Shown here one piece after another: positions 22,181 through 33,377 of a stretch of 64,000 nucleotides of DNA. This DNA is from Castor canadensis (lineage: Eukaryota > Chordata > Mammalia > Rodentia > Castoridae). The DNA is taken from contig NC_133401.1 of assembly GCF_047511655.1 (NCBI RefSeq), forward strand, positions 13,362,001 through 13,426,000. Direction: 5' to 3'. Under the pieces are notes generated by a model. That model was not told where the DNA came from, ran no database searches, and saw nothing but the letters and a program-made list of their open reading frames with translations. The translations under genes and the position numbers were made by a program. The first letter of the stretch is position 1; the number at the start of each line of letters is the position of its first letter.

Positions 22181-22904
22181 CTCTTTGTGGTTCTTTGCTG
22201 AATCTGAGGCAGCATCCTAATCTTACACATTGCACCCAAGAGCCAAAGAACATCTGAAACACCCTATTGACCCATAATATTTTGGTGCTATGACTCAGAT
22301 CAGTAGATTCACAGGACAGGCTCAAAACGCTTTTTGCTCTTAGACATGATGGCTGCTTCATTTCACGACAACTATAGTCTCAGTGGTTTAATAATGGAAA
22401 GGCCACATTCTCAGCAACTGTCTTTGCCTGAGTCTTGTTAACTTGTCCTGACAGAGAACAAGACCCTGGACCCTGGATAACCCCTTACCCCATGTCAGCA
22501 GGTCCTGAACTCTTCATGGGAGGGAGATTTAGGCAAAGAGCAAGACAGGAACAGGAATGGGAACATGCTCCAGGCTATAAGATTCCATTCTAAAATACTC
22601 AATGTCCACACTTGGATCAGCAATTAACATCAAGGTTCACACCTTGGGCCAATGATTAAGATGATGGGCCTATATCCTCATGGAGCCCACTCCCCATATC
22701 AAGCTGAAGCTGGGAATTGCAAAGAGGCTCTAATGGAAAGAGCAAATCAAATGTGAAGGCGTAAGGGTTCCCACACCAGGATAGCCTCGGCTCAGTGGCT
22801 TCACCTTGTGGGGAAGGCCACAAGGGGAGGGCCTAAATTTCTTGCCATTCAGTTATTCCACCCTACTGAAGAAAACACAAGCCTTGATGGCCTTCACCAT
22901 ATTT
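22181..22904. other. Unassigned sequence between LTR-like repeats
   Basis: No open frame of substance and no named repeat. If the flanking repeats are LTR ends, this is a short ERV-derived interior plus the 5' part of a second LTR. Confidence 0.4.
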
Positions 22905-23015
22905 TGGCTCTTTTCCAACTGCCCGCCTCATTCTTTGAGGTGACACTCAATGCCTGCCTCAGGCCTCAAGGTATGCTTTTGCCTTCCAAAGAAATTAATC
23001 TTTACTATCATCAAA
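22905..23015. repeat. LTR-like direct repeat, copy 2
   Basis: Same orientation as 21950-22180. Shared blocks: 'ccaactgcccgcctcattctt', 'gacactcaatgcctgcc', 'cttttgccttccaaagaaa' and 'ctttactatc'. Confidence 0.4.
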
Positions 23016-23039
23016 AAATCCATCTCATTTATTCCTCTT

Positions 23040-23175
23040 TTGCTTTTGCAATTCTTTCTCTTTTATTAGGGCATATTAAGTATACAGAGTAATGGGTTTC
23101 ATCATATTCATCCCCTCCATTATACTTCTTACCCACCTCCCTTCCCTCTTTTCTTTTCTACATCCCTAAAGTTCC
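23040..23175 (-). mobile_element. L1 3'UTR fragment, reverse strand
   Basis: 'tttattagggcatattaagt' followed by a C/T-rich stretch matches the 3' end type of the L1 at 18698. Confidence 0.5.
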
Positions 23176-23189
23176 CCATGCCTGTCTTG

Positions 23190-23285
23190 GTTTTAAGATA
23201 GGATCAAGCAAACATTATGCCTTGGCTGACCTTCAACTGCCATCCTCTTCTTCACTATTCAAGGAGCTTGGGATTACCTGTGTAC
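23190..23285 (-). mobile_element. B1-like SINE fragment, reverse strand
   Basis: The reverse complement has 'tccaagctccttgaatagtg' and 'ttgaaggtcagccaaggca', a decayed B1. Confidence 0.55.
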
Positions 23286-23459
23286 ATCACCAGATCTGAT
23301 TAAAAAATTTTTTAATTGTGGTAAAACGCCATATTTGAGTGCGTAGTTCAGTGGTTTTGGACAAGTATGTTCACTTTACCACATTATTCATATATCACAA
23401 TATAATAAAATTCACTTTATTCAGCACATGGTTCTATGGTGTCTTATAAATGCATAGAA

Positions 23460-23552
23460 CTAAGGATAGAGCTCAGTGGCAGAGTGCTCACCTAACATAT
23501 GCAGGGTCCTGGGTTTGATTCCCAAACCAAACAAAAACAAAAAAAAAAAACA
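23460..23552 (+). mobile_element. ID-like SINE
   Basis: 'aaggatagagctcagtggca', 'gagtgctcacctaacatatg' and 'ggtcctgggtttgattccc', then an A-rich tail. Confidence 0.9.
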
Positions 23553-23555
23553 GTT

Positions 23556-23658
23556 GCTGGTTGCTTGTGCCCGTTATCATAGCTACTCAGGAGACAGATC
23601 AGGAGGATCACACTTTGAAGTCAGCTGGGGCAAGTAGTTCACAAGACCCTGTCTTGAA
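23556..23658 (+). mobile_element. B1+ID dimeric SINE, left part
   Basis: B1-like half of a dimer ('tagctactcaggagacagat', 'aagtagttcacaagaccctg'). It is split by an L1, and the rest is at 25873-25985. The duplicated accctgtcttgaa (23646-23658 and 25873-25885) is the L1 target site. Confidence 0.9.
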
Positions 23659-25872
23659 CATGATCCTATACCTTAAAGACCCAAAAAACTCTACTCAGAA
23701 ACTTCTAGACATCATCAATAGCTACAGCAAGGTAGCAGGATATAAAATCAACATAGAAAAATCATTAACATTTCTATATATGAATAATAAACAAACTGAG
23801 AAAGAATATATGAAAACAATTCCATTTACAATAGCCTCAAAAAAAATTAAATACCTAGGTGTAAACCTAACAAAGGATGTGAACGACCTCTACAAGGAAA
23901 ACTATACACTTCTGAAGAAAGAGATTGAGGAAGACTATAGAAAGTGGAGAGATCTCCCATGCTCATGGATTGGTAGAATCAACATAGTCAAAATATCGAT
24001 AGTCCCAAAAGTAATCTACATGTTTAATGCAATTCCCATCAAAATTCCAATGACATTCATTAAAGAGATCGAAAAATCTACCGTGAAATTTATATGGAAA
24101 CACAAGAGGCCACGAATAGCCAAGGCAATACCCAGTCAAAAGAACAATGCAGGAGTTATCACAATACCTGACTTCAAATTATATTATAAAGCAATAACAA
24201 TAAAAACAGCATGGTACTGGCCCAAAAACAGACATGAAGATCAGTGGAACAGAATAGAGGACCCAGATATGAAGCCACACAACTATGACCAACTCGTCTT
24301 TGACAAAGGAGCTAAAACTGTACGATGGAGAAATAGCAGCCTCTTCAACAAAAACTGCTGGGAAAACTGGTTAGCAGTCTGCAAAAAACTGAAACCACAT
24401 CCATGTATATCACCCTATACCAATATTAACTCAAAATGGATCAAGGATCTTAATATCAGACCACGAACTCTAAAGTTGATACAGGAAAGAGTAGAAAATA
24501 CTCTGGAGTTAGTAGGTATAGGTAAGAACTTTCTCAACGAAACCCCAGCAGCACAGCAACTAAGAGATAGCATAGATAAGTGGGACCTCATAAAGCTAAA
24601 AATCTTCTGTTCATCAAAAGAAATGGTCTCTAAACTGAAGAGAACACCCACAGAGTGGGAGAAAATATTTGCCAACTATACCTCAGACAGAGGACTGATA
24701 ACCAGAATATATAGGGAACTTAAAAAACTAAATTATCCCAAAACTAATGAACCAATAAAGAAATGGGCAAGTGAACTAAACAGAACTTTCTCAAAAGAAG
24801 AAATTCAAATGGCCAAAAAACACGTAAAAAAATGCTCACCACCTCTAGCAATAAAGGAAATGCAAATTAAAACCACACTAAGATTCAACCTCACCCCTGT
24901 TAGAATAGCCATCATTAGCAACACCACCAACAACAACAGGTGTTGGCGAGGATGTGGGGGAAAAGGAACCCTCTTACACTGTTGGTGGGAATATAAACTA
25001 GTACAACCACTCTGGAAAAAAATTTGGAGGCTACTTAAAAAGCTAGACATTGATCTACCATTTGATCCAGCAATTCCACTCTTGGGGATATACCCAAAAG
25101 ACTGTGACACAGGTTACTCCAGAGGCACCTGCACACCCATGTTTATTGCAGCACTATTCACAATAGCCAAGTTATGGAAACAGCCAAGATGCCCCACCAC
25201 TGACAAATGGATTAAGAAAATGTGGTATCTATACACAATGGAATTTTATGCAGCCATGAAGAAGAACGAAATGTTCATTCGCTGGTAAATGGATGGAATT
25301 GGAGAACATCATTCTGAGTGAGGTTAGCCTGGCTCAAAAGACCAAAAATCGTATGTTCTCCCTCATATGTGGACATTAGATCAAGGGCAAACACAACAAG
25401 GGGATTGGACTTTGAGCACATGATAAAAGTGAGAGCACACAAGGGAGGGATGAGGATAGGTAAGACACCTAAAAAATTAGCTAGCATTTGTTGCCCTTAA
25501 CGCAGAGAAACTAAAGCAGATACCCTAAAAGTAACTGAGGCCAATAGGAGAAGGGGACCAGGAACTAGAGAAAAGGTTAGATCAAAAAGCATTAACCTAG
25601 AAGGTAACACACACGCACAGGAAATCAATGTGAGTCAACTCCCTGTATAGCTATCCTTATCTCAACCAGCAAAAACCTTTGTTCCTTCCTATTATTGCTT
25701 ATACTCTCTTCAACAAAATTAGAGATAAAGGCAAAATAGTTTCTGCCGGTTATTGAGGGGATGTGGGGGAGCGCGAGGGGGCGGAGTGGGTGGTAAGGGA
25801 GGGGGTGGGGGCAGGGGGGAGAAATGACCCAAGCGTTGTATGCACATATGAATAATAAAACAATTTTTAAAA
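23659..25872 (+). mobile_element. Young L1, 2.2 kb, longest intact ORF2 segment
   Basis: 5'-truncated just after the catalytic loop of the RT domain. From 23660 to 25288 the ORF2 frame is uninterrupted (542 codons of L1), covering the RT thumb, the connection region ([14 protein letters not shown]-like [10 protein letters not shown]) and the Cys-rich C-terminal domain. Compared with the copy at 1412, two bases are missing after 25275 ('atgttcattcg' for 'atgttatcattcg'), which shifts the frame and ends it prematurely at FIRW. The 3'UTR (25290-25850) and AATAATAAAA tail are intact. It is among the best-preserved L1 copies in the window. Confidence 0.95.
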
Positions 25873-25985
25873 ACCCTGTCTTGAAGATACCCAGCAAAAA
25901 AAGTGCCGGTCGAGTGGCTCAAGTGGTAGAGTGCTTGCCTAGCAACCATAGGCCCTAAGTTCAAACCTCAGTACCACCAGAAAAA
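25873..25985 (+). mobile_element. B1+ID dimeric SINE, right part
   Basis: Starts with the duplicated target site, then the ID-like half: 'gagtggctcaagtggtagag', 'gcttgcctagcaaccatag', 'gttcaaacctcagtaccacc' and A-tail. Confidence 0.92.
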
Positions 25986-26099
25986 AACACATATACAACA
26001 CACAGAATACACCAACACCAGCAGGGACTGAGCGGAAAGATCACCTCAAAGATTTACCCTGTGCTGCTCTTTGTGTTGAGATCCTCCCCAACTCTAACC

Positions 26100-26586
26100 T
26101 CCTGCAACCACTGAGCTGATCTTGGCTCCAGTAATTTGCATTTTCCAGAATGTCATGAGAGTGGAAATTCATTGTATATAACTTTATGAGACCAGGTTCT
26201 TTCATCTAGTCTTTGAGGTTCGTCCAAGTTCTTCCATGTGTGGTTAGTTTGTTTTACTACCGAGCAGCCCCATTGTGTGGAAGTGTCACGGTTTGCTAGC
26301 CATTCACCTTGGAAGAACACCTGGGTCATTTCCAGTTTCTGGAGATTAAAAATCAAGTTTCTATAAACATTAGTGTGCAGATATTTGTGTGAACAGAAGT
26401 TTTTATTTCTCAAGGATAAATGTGTAGAAGGAGGATCCATGGGTCATCTTAATGAGTAAATGTTTACTTATTCAGAAACTGCTAAACTATTTTTAAGAAT
26501 AACTGCATCACACTGCATTTTCCCCAGTAATCTATGAGAGCTCCCCATTTTTGTCAGCAGTAGGTATTTCAGGGTTTTTATTTTTA
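26100..26586 (-). mobile_element. Ancient L1 (L1M-like) ORF2 C-terminus, part 1
   Basis: The reverse strand retains the order of an old mammalian L1 ORF2 end: blocks equivalent to 'ccattcacctgttgatggac', 'tttccagtttttggctatta' and 'ctataaacattagtgtgcag'. The 23290-23400 stretch, with 3'UTR-like text, may be its 3' end, displaced by later insertions. Confidence 0.7.
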
Positions 26587-26601
26587 AAATCCTAATAGTT
26601 G

Positions 26602-26796
26602 CCGGGCATCAATGGCTCACACTTGTAATCCTAGCCACTCAGGAGGCAGAGATCAGGAGGATTGTGGTTAGAAGCCAGACCAGACAAATAGTTCACAAGA
26701 TCACATCTAAAAAAAAAAAAACCTTCACAAAAAAGGACTGATGGAGTGGCTCAAGGTGTAGGCCCTGAGTTCAACCCCCAGTATCTCAAAAAGAAA
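26602..26796 (+). mobile_element. Complete B1+ID dimeric SINE
   Basis: B1-like half 26602-26715, an A-rich linker, then ID-like half 26738-26790 and A-tail. The target-site duplication aaatcctaatagttg (26587-26601) / aaatcctgatagttg (26797-26811) confirms that the dimer moved as one unit. Confidence 0.93.
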
Positions 26797-26811
26797 AAAT
26801 CCTGATAGTTG

Positions 26812-26973
26812 TGTAAGGTATCTTATTGAAGTTCAAACTGCCTTTCTCTCATATGTTATTGGGTTTTAAATTGCTTTTTCTCCAGGACATGATGCTGAGC
26901 ACTGATTTACATGCTTATTCGGCATCTATATATCTTCTTCAGTGAAGTGTCTGAACATATCTTAGCTAATTTT
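26812..26973 (-). mobile_element. Ancient L1 (L1M-like), part 2
   Basis: Continuation after the SINE: 'gtgctgagcactgatttaca' and 'tcttcttcagtgaagtgtct' match the ORF2 stretch preceding the C-terminal region of old L1s. Confidence 0.7.
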
Positions 26974-27185
26974 GTTTTGATTTTTTTTATTGTTTTATTA
27001 TTCATATGTGCATACAAGGCTTGGGTCATATCTCCCTCCTGCCCCCACCCCCTCCCTTACCACCCACTCCGCCCCCTCCCTCTCCCCCCACACCCCCTCA
27101 ATACCCAGCAGAAACTATTTTGCCCTTATTTCAAATTTTGTTGAAGAGAGAGTATAAGCAATAATAGGAAGGAACAAGGGCTTTT
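26974..27185 (-). mobile_element. Young L1 3' end only, reverse strand
   Basis: Just the last ~200 bases of the L1 3'UTR and its tail. The target-site duplication ttagctaatttt is present at 26962-26973 and 27186-27197. Confidence 0.93.
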
Positions 27186-27197
27186 TTAGCTAATTTT

Positions 27198-27420
27198 TAA
27201 ACTTAGTTGTTAATCGTATTTTGAGAGTTCTTTATATATTTTGAATACAAGTTCTTTGACTTAAATGTGAGTTTCAATAGTTTTCTCCAAGTCTGTAGTT
27301 TGTCTTTTTATTCTCTGAACTATGTTCTTCCCAGAGAAAATGTTATTAATTTTGTGGAAGTCCAATATATCAATTTTTAATTTATAAATGAAACTACATT
27401 GGTATTTATCCAAGAATTGC
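27198..27420 (-). mobile_element. Ancient L1 (L1M-like), part 3
   Basis: 'tgagagttctttatatattt', 'gtctgtagtttgtcttttta' and 'tggaagtccaatatatcaat' are classic reverse-strand old-L1 ORF2 text. Confidence 0.75.
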
Positions 27421-27434
27421 ATAGTGGGCTAAAG

Positions 27435-27890
27435 AGTTGGCCCCATAGATACCCAAGTCTTCATGTGGAACATGTAAGTGTTACCATGTGTGGGAAAAGG
27501 TTTTCACATATAAGATTAAGTTAAGTATATCATGACAGGGAGATACTACTGGATTACCTGGGTAGGCTCTGAGTGTAATCATAAGAATCTTCATAAGCGA
27601 GTGGCAAAGAGAGAACTGGCCACAGACAAAAGTGGAAAATGCAGACATTGGAATGAGGCAGCCACAAGCTGGTGGTCACAAACCACCAGAAGCTGGAAGA
27701 AGCAAGAAACAGGTTTCCCCTTATAGCTTCCAAGGAGAATGTGACCCTAATGAAATCTTGATTTTGCCAGGAAAAGAAAACTGATTTTGGACTTCAGGTC
27801 TACCAAAAGAGATAACAAATGTCCTTCATTTTAAGCCACCAAGTTTGTGGTAGTATGTTAGGGCAGCTATAACTAATTCAAATTTGCAGA
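27435..27890 (+). mobile_element. MaLR (MLT1-like) LTR
   Basis: Forward-strand match in order to MLT1-type LTRs, ending with 'ttttaagccaccaagtttgt', 'ggtagtatgttagggcagct' and 'ataactaattca'. Decayed, without evident internal sequence. Confidence 0.72.
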
Positions 27891-28365
27891 TGATGTGGTC
27901 CCTAGTACCTAACAATGTGGATGACATTATAATTGTGTAATAAATGGAGAATGGAATAATTAGAAAGTGAATGTCACAAAAGTTTCTTCTTGTTCCTTAG
28001 AATACAAAGCAAGTGGAAAGAGGTCATTTGAAGTAAGAACTATTAAGAAAAACATGGCCAAGACTTGATGATTTGGGAAATTTTCAGTCTCTCCATACTT
28101 TAAACAACAGTAAAATTATTAAGATTACTATTAAGACACTCATACTCTTTACAACTGTTTCTGAGTCTTCTGGGTTTTGTCCTAGCCTGCTTTTCCATTT
28201 TGGAACAATTTAGGACAAAGTTTACTTTGCAAAATCCTTTCTTTTCCAAAAGCATTTCTCTTTCCCTTTAACTGTTTTTTTTTAAATATCTTCTTTCCTA
28301 GCTTCCCCACTGGCTGATTGCTTTTGGACTCTTTTTAATTTGTATCTTGAAATTAGACAAAATTG
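27891..28365. other. Unassigned intergenic sequence
   Basis: A/T-rich. No gene or repeat recognised. Confidence 0.5.
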
Positions 28366-28462
28366 GGCTGATGGAGGGGCTCAAGCAGTAAGAATGCCTG
28401 CCCAGGAAGTGTGAGGCCCTGAGTTCAAACTCCAGTGCTGCCAAATAAAAAAAAGAAGAAGA
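28366..28462 (+). mobile_element. ID-like SINE
   Basis: 'gggctgatggaggggctcaa', 'gaggccctgagttcaaactc' and an A/G-rich tail. Confidence 0.88.
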
Positions 28463-29080
28463 AATTAGACAAAACTGTGTCTTTCCCAATAAAATAAAAC
28501 ACTTAGTAGCCTTAGTATTTCAATGAAGAAACAAGAAGAAAGCAATCTTGAAACTCTTTTTATAACAATAATTTACAAAAATTTACAAGTTAATATCATT
28601 TATCTAAATAACCAAATTTAAGATCCTTTTTGCTGCTTTGAGTTTTAAAATGGCCACTTTTTTCCTTTAGTCTGAACCTGAGTTTATTCCTGAGTACCTG
28701 CATTTTAGTTAGAGCTGATTGAGATAGAACAATAAATTTTTAGAGTGACAACAATTTTGACATGTTAGCTTTATATAGCACCTCAAAAATCATCCTACTG
28801 CTGTACACATTTATATAGCACATTAAAAACCATCCTACACATACACATTTGAACAAAAAGTTTTAAATTGAGCATACCAAAACTAAAGAACACATAAAAA
28901 TGAAAAAGCCTGAATATCAGTCATAGTAACTAGCTAGTTGTTTTCTGAAATCCCAGGGGCAAAAGAAGTTTTTGCCCAATGTTTGATAAGCTAATTTATA
29001 AAGGTATACAATTATATTAATTTAGTGCACTCTTAGCTCTTTAATAACCATGGGTTAATTGCAATTCTCTCCAGGGGGCA
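28463..29080. other. Unassigned intergenic sequence
   Basis: A/T-rich. A short near-repeat ('tttatatagcacctcaaaaatcatccta' type, about 30 bp apart near 28780 and 28810) is present; otherwise featureless. Confidence 0.5.
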
Positions 29081-29176
29081 GCAAGATGGTGCAGACCATG
29101 TGTCTTCCATCCCAGCATCATGGCAAAGATGGTGCAGACCATGTGTCTGCCATCCCAGCATCATGGCAAAGATGGT
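29081..29176. repeat. Tandem repeat, ~42-bp unit
   Basis: Two near-identical units (29081-29122 and 29123-29165, one indel and one substitution) plus the start of a third. The unit contains gcagaccatgtgtct and catcccagcatcatg. Confidence 0.93.
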
Positions 29177-29400
29177 CACCATGGAACTGGACTACTGGAG
29201 GAGGTGTGCCAGCCCTATCATGGTGGAGGCATTTCCCTGTGACCACAAGGCTTTAGATAGAGCATAGCAAAGCCATGTTACATACAACATACAAGCACAA
29301 AACAAGCACCAAACACAGAACAAATGGAAATTTTCTTTTTCTTTTGTTTGGGCTCCCAGGGGGAAAAGATGGTAGAACCAATTTAAAAGTCTCTCCCAGG

Positions 29401-29957
29401 TTAGCCTGGCCCAAAAGACCAAAAATCATATGTTCTCCCTCATATGTGGACATTAGATGAAGGGCAAACACAACAAGAGGATTGGACTTTGATCACATGA
29501 TAAAGCGAGAGCACACAAGGAAGGTATGAGGATAGGTAAAACACCCAAAAAACTAGATAGCATTTGTTGCCCTCAACACAGAGAAACTAAAACAGATACT
29601 TTAAAGCAACTGAGGCTGATAGGAGAAGGGGACTAGGAACTAGAGAAAAGGTTAGTTCAAGAAGAATTAACTTAGAAGGTAACGCACATGTACACACATC
29701 AATGCATGTCAACTCCCTATATAGCTATTCTTATTTCAACTAGCAAAAACCCTTGGTCCTTCCTGTTATTGCTTATGCTCTCTCTTCAATAAAACTAGAG
29801 ATAAGGGCAAAATAGTTTCTGCCTGGTAGTGAGGGGTTGGGGGGGTAAGTGAGGGAGCAGGGGGGGTAAGGGAGAGGGCGGGGGAAGGGGGGAGAAATGA
29901 CCCAAACACTATATGTACATATGAATATAATAAATAAATAAATAAATAAATAAATAG
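29401..29957 (+). mobile_element. Young L1 3' end, forward strand
   Basis: Begins inside the last ORF2 codons ('ttagcctggcccaaaagacc') and runs through the 3'UTR with its G-rich tract (29838-29895) to an (AATA)n tail at 29930-29957. No clear target-site duplication is visible. Confidence 0.9.
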
Positions 29958-31518
29958 AGGATAGCCCAGAGAGCTAAATAAGACAAATGATGACTTGTTA
30001 ATTGGCCTGGACTTTAACCAGTATCACAAAAAAAGGAAAAAATGTCTGAGAAGGACAAAAGACTTTCCCTCAGAATAAAAGGCAGATTGGTAAAGTCAAG
30101 AAGACAAGGGAAGGGGTTTAGTTCTTTAGGAAGCACATCAGAGTCAGGAGAGGATCCATGAGACCTTTGTAGAGTTTTAAACATGAAGAAGGTGTCCATG
30201 GAATAGATCATGAGCCACTTTCTGACTAGTGACAGACAAATATAGTCCTAAAAGGTGGACAGGACAAACCACACCCCATGGACAGTACTCTCTAGGAGAA
30301 GACCAGGGCAGTGTATAGGACAGCAGAGTTGAACAGAAGAGAACTAGGGACCATCTAGAATTTCCTAGAGAGGCTGGACACATCTGGTGTCTTTCCCACA
30401 GGTCTGGATCCTGTGAGAGGAACCTGAAGGCCTGGAAGTAGGGAATCTCAGACCATTTGGAGATATTATGGCAGAAGGGATCAAAAATGCTGTCTTGAGG
30501 CAAGACTTCTTAATCTGGCAGTCTGTAGTAAGTCAGCCATGCCACATTCAAAGAATGAATCTTCAGAAATAGAAGACATGTTCCCCATCAGGAAGAAAGG
30601 AAGAGAGTCAACATGGCCTCCTCCCCCCATGTGTCCCAAAACACTGAGCCTAGGTCAAGGCCTTGAGCCTAGGTTGTGGGAGGAGCATCCTCCTGGCCCA
30701 AGAGCTAAGTGAACATATGAGGTCACTTTTGAAGCATCCTTCTAATGACCAGGAAATTAGCATAGTGCATCCTTTCCAATTTCCCCCCATTTTGCCCATT
30801 TTCCCTCCAGTGTCTTTGTTTCTCTGTGATCTGTCTCAAGGAACAGTCCTGCTGTACCTATAAGTGTCCCTTATGGCATGAGGAATTCCATCTAATTGAG
30901 TCTGAGATAGCACAAAGTGCATCCCTTGGGAAGATTGGGCTGTAGGCCCACAACAAAGGAAATGCCCATATAATGGGAGAAAAACAGACTTAGAATAAAG
31001 TTTTCTCTGAGGCAGTGGCCTAAAAGACAAAGGCCCAGTGCAAAGGATTAGAACAGTAGAAGCACAGAGAGGATGGTATCCAGAATGTGAAAATAAAGTC
31101 TGACAGTCAAAAAAGATAGGATAGAGAGCTAAGTGAACATCCGGTAGGAAAGGAAACAGCTGGCAGTTAGTAACTTGGTAGGAATGGAGAGGCAGTATCT
31201 GGAAGAAACCCTAAGCCATCTGAAGATAACATTGGTAAGAAAGAGACAGCTGTTTGAACCCAAACAGTAGAAAAGTGCTTAGTGAGTGGGGCAAGCATGT
31301 CCTTAACCAGACAGAGGTGGGAACAGATCTCACCTTGTGCAGAAACAGATGGAAGTGATCTCTCACAATGTGATACATCTGGATCTATTGCAAGATGTAT
31401 TAGATTTGGGATCTAAATCACAGCATCAAAAATGTGACTAGCAAGGCTCCTTGGATTGGTGGGCAATACCAGGCCTGACAGAGGGAAGTTCTAAAGCACA
31501 GCTCTTGTTCCTGTGATT
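29958..31518. other. Unassigned intergenic sequence
   Basis: Purine-rich text with short open frames (108 codons at 30177-30503, reverse) that match no family I recognise. A short duplication 'gagcctagg' near 30650 and 30668 is present. It could be an undescribed LTR-type repeat. Confidence 0.45.
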
Positions 31519-33377
31519 CAGGAGGATCCAAGATGGTGACTAGGGTGCAGAAGCAGACAGCATGAGCTCCATGATGCCAAAACTTCACTGAGATGCTGGA
31601 GCCACACTTGGTGGAAATAAACCACCAATGAGAATCAAAGCTTTGACACCCTGAACCCCTAGCCCATTGGAAAGCTTCTCCATGCCACATTACACTGAGA
31701 AAACTTGTGGGCTTCCACCACAGCTGCAGCTGCTGCTGCTGCCACCACCACCATCTCTAAACCTGCCTGAGAGACATTCATTCAGCAGACCAAACAGGTG
31801 ATCACCAAGAGTCACGTGGAATTCCCCAGCTACCCCCAGGATAAACCAGCACAGCCCCTTGGGCAGACTGACCCCCTTCAAAAAAAAAACTGAACAATAA
31901 ACAGCGAACTGTAATCTAGCACACAGCAGAAGGAGTGGGATGGATGAAAGTGCACCATGGGGGAAGGGCAAGGAGCTAATCTTAGCAGAACTATCCATAA
32001 AAAAATGCTGGAAAGGCAGGAAGGCCAAGAGTGAGCAGGTGATAAGCCACTCCCTGAAGCAGGGCAGGTAGCAGATCACAGAACTCATCTCCTGAGCCAG
32101 TGAGCAGCACCCAAAGTCAAACTGCCCCACAAAATTGAAAAACAAACAGCAAACCATCATAACACACTGACAGCAGGTGGGGGGGGGGGCTGACAGAACA
32201 CTGACCCTGCCCCCAAGAAAGGGGGGAGGGGCAAAGAAGCCCCCAGCATGGAAACCCCAGTAAACAAGCACAAAGAAAAAACACCTCCAAAACAGGACAA
32301 CTAGGGGACTACAGAGATGATCTTCTGAACCTGAGTACAGCAGGCAAACTTAAACTGTCACACCTCATTGGGGGAGGAAATGACAAGCAGCTGCAACTGA
32401 AAGACAGAAGAACAAAACACTACTCACAAGCCAATCACCAGACTATGACAGAGATTCTGCTTATATGCCAACACCAGTCCTCCATGCTAGAAGAGAAACA
32501 CCAGAACTTAAACTAAGACTGAAATCCTGTTGTTCACGAACATGGAGTTTTTTGTTTGTTTGTTTACTGTTTGCTCTTTGCTTGTTTGTTCATTTCTCCC
32601 CATTGATTTCTTTGGGTGTTGTTGTTGTTGTTAGTTATGTTATGTTATTATGGGTTTTCTATTTTTATTTTTATTACTATTATCCTTTTTTTCTCTTTCT
32701 ATACTATCAACTTTACCATCATCTTCCTCTCATCCCTACTCTCACCTCCTTCACTCCCCCTCCTTCTTCTGTGCTAAAATCCATTGCTCCCCTCTCTGAC
32801 TCATTCTTCCCCTTTTCACCCACTCTCTTCCCCCAATCCTCACCTTCCCCTCCCATTCTCCCCCAACCTGACACCAGAGTCCCCTCCTTCCTTCACACTT
32901 ACCACCCACTGACCAACCTATACCAACTTTACACAACCCCAAAATCCTGCAATCCCTAACACAAACACCCTCTTCTACAACAGAAATACACCCAAATACA
33001 CACAAGGATCACAAAAACAGCAGCCCTCACACTGCTTTCCCCACTCACACACCCCATTTCCCATCTCCTCCTTTAGTGCCACCCTATCCAACTCCCCAAA
33101 TTTCTATAATTACAAACATTAACCCCCCCCAATTCCCACTGCTTATACATATTACCACCAAAGGATCTCCTATATAACACATAAACTACTGATCAGGTAT
33201 TAAACCTGTGAATTAGTTAAAACTAAATTACACCTAGATCAGGGACAGAAATAGCACACACACACTTAACTAAAAACCCAAGATGGTCAAAAAACAAAAA
33301 TCAAGGGAAAGAAAACAGGTGACTGAAACCACCAACTAGCCTATCAAGAAAATAGTTACACAGTACCAAGTGGAGCA
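31519..33377 (+). mobile_element. L1 5'UTR of near-full-length element
   Basis: The start resembles L1 5' ends ('ggaggatccaagatggtgac'). It continues with a (GCT)-like 'cagctgctgctgctg' region at 31722, G/C-rich text, and a pyrimidine-rich stretch (32600-33250) just before ORF1. Not tandemly repeated here, unlike 8505-10170. Confidence 0.75.

Noticed and set aside
23561..25288. 575-codon open frame as a cellular gene
   Set aside because: Its first 33 codons are SINE sequence and the rest is L1 ORF2 bounded by a target duplication; it has no promoter of its own.
32465..32959. 164-codon forward frame as a gene
   Set aside because: It lies in the pyrimidine-rich L1 5'UTR, has biased composition and no recognisable domain.
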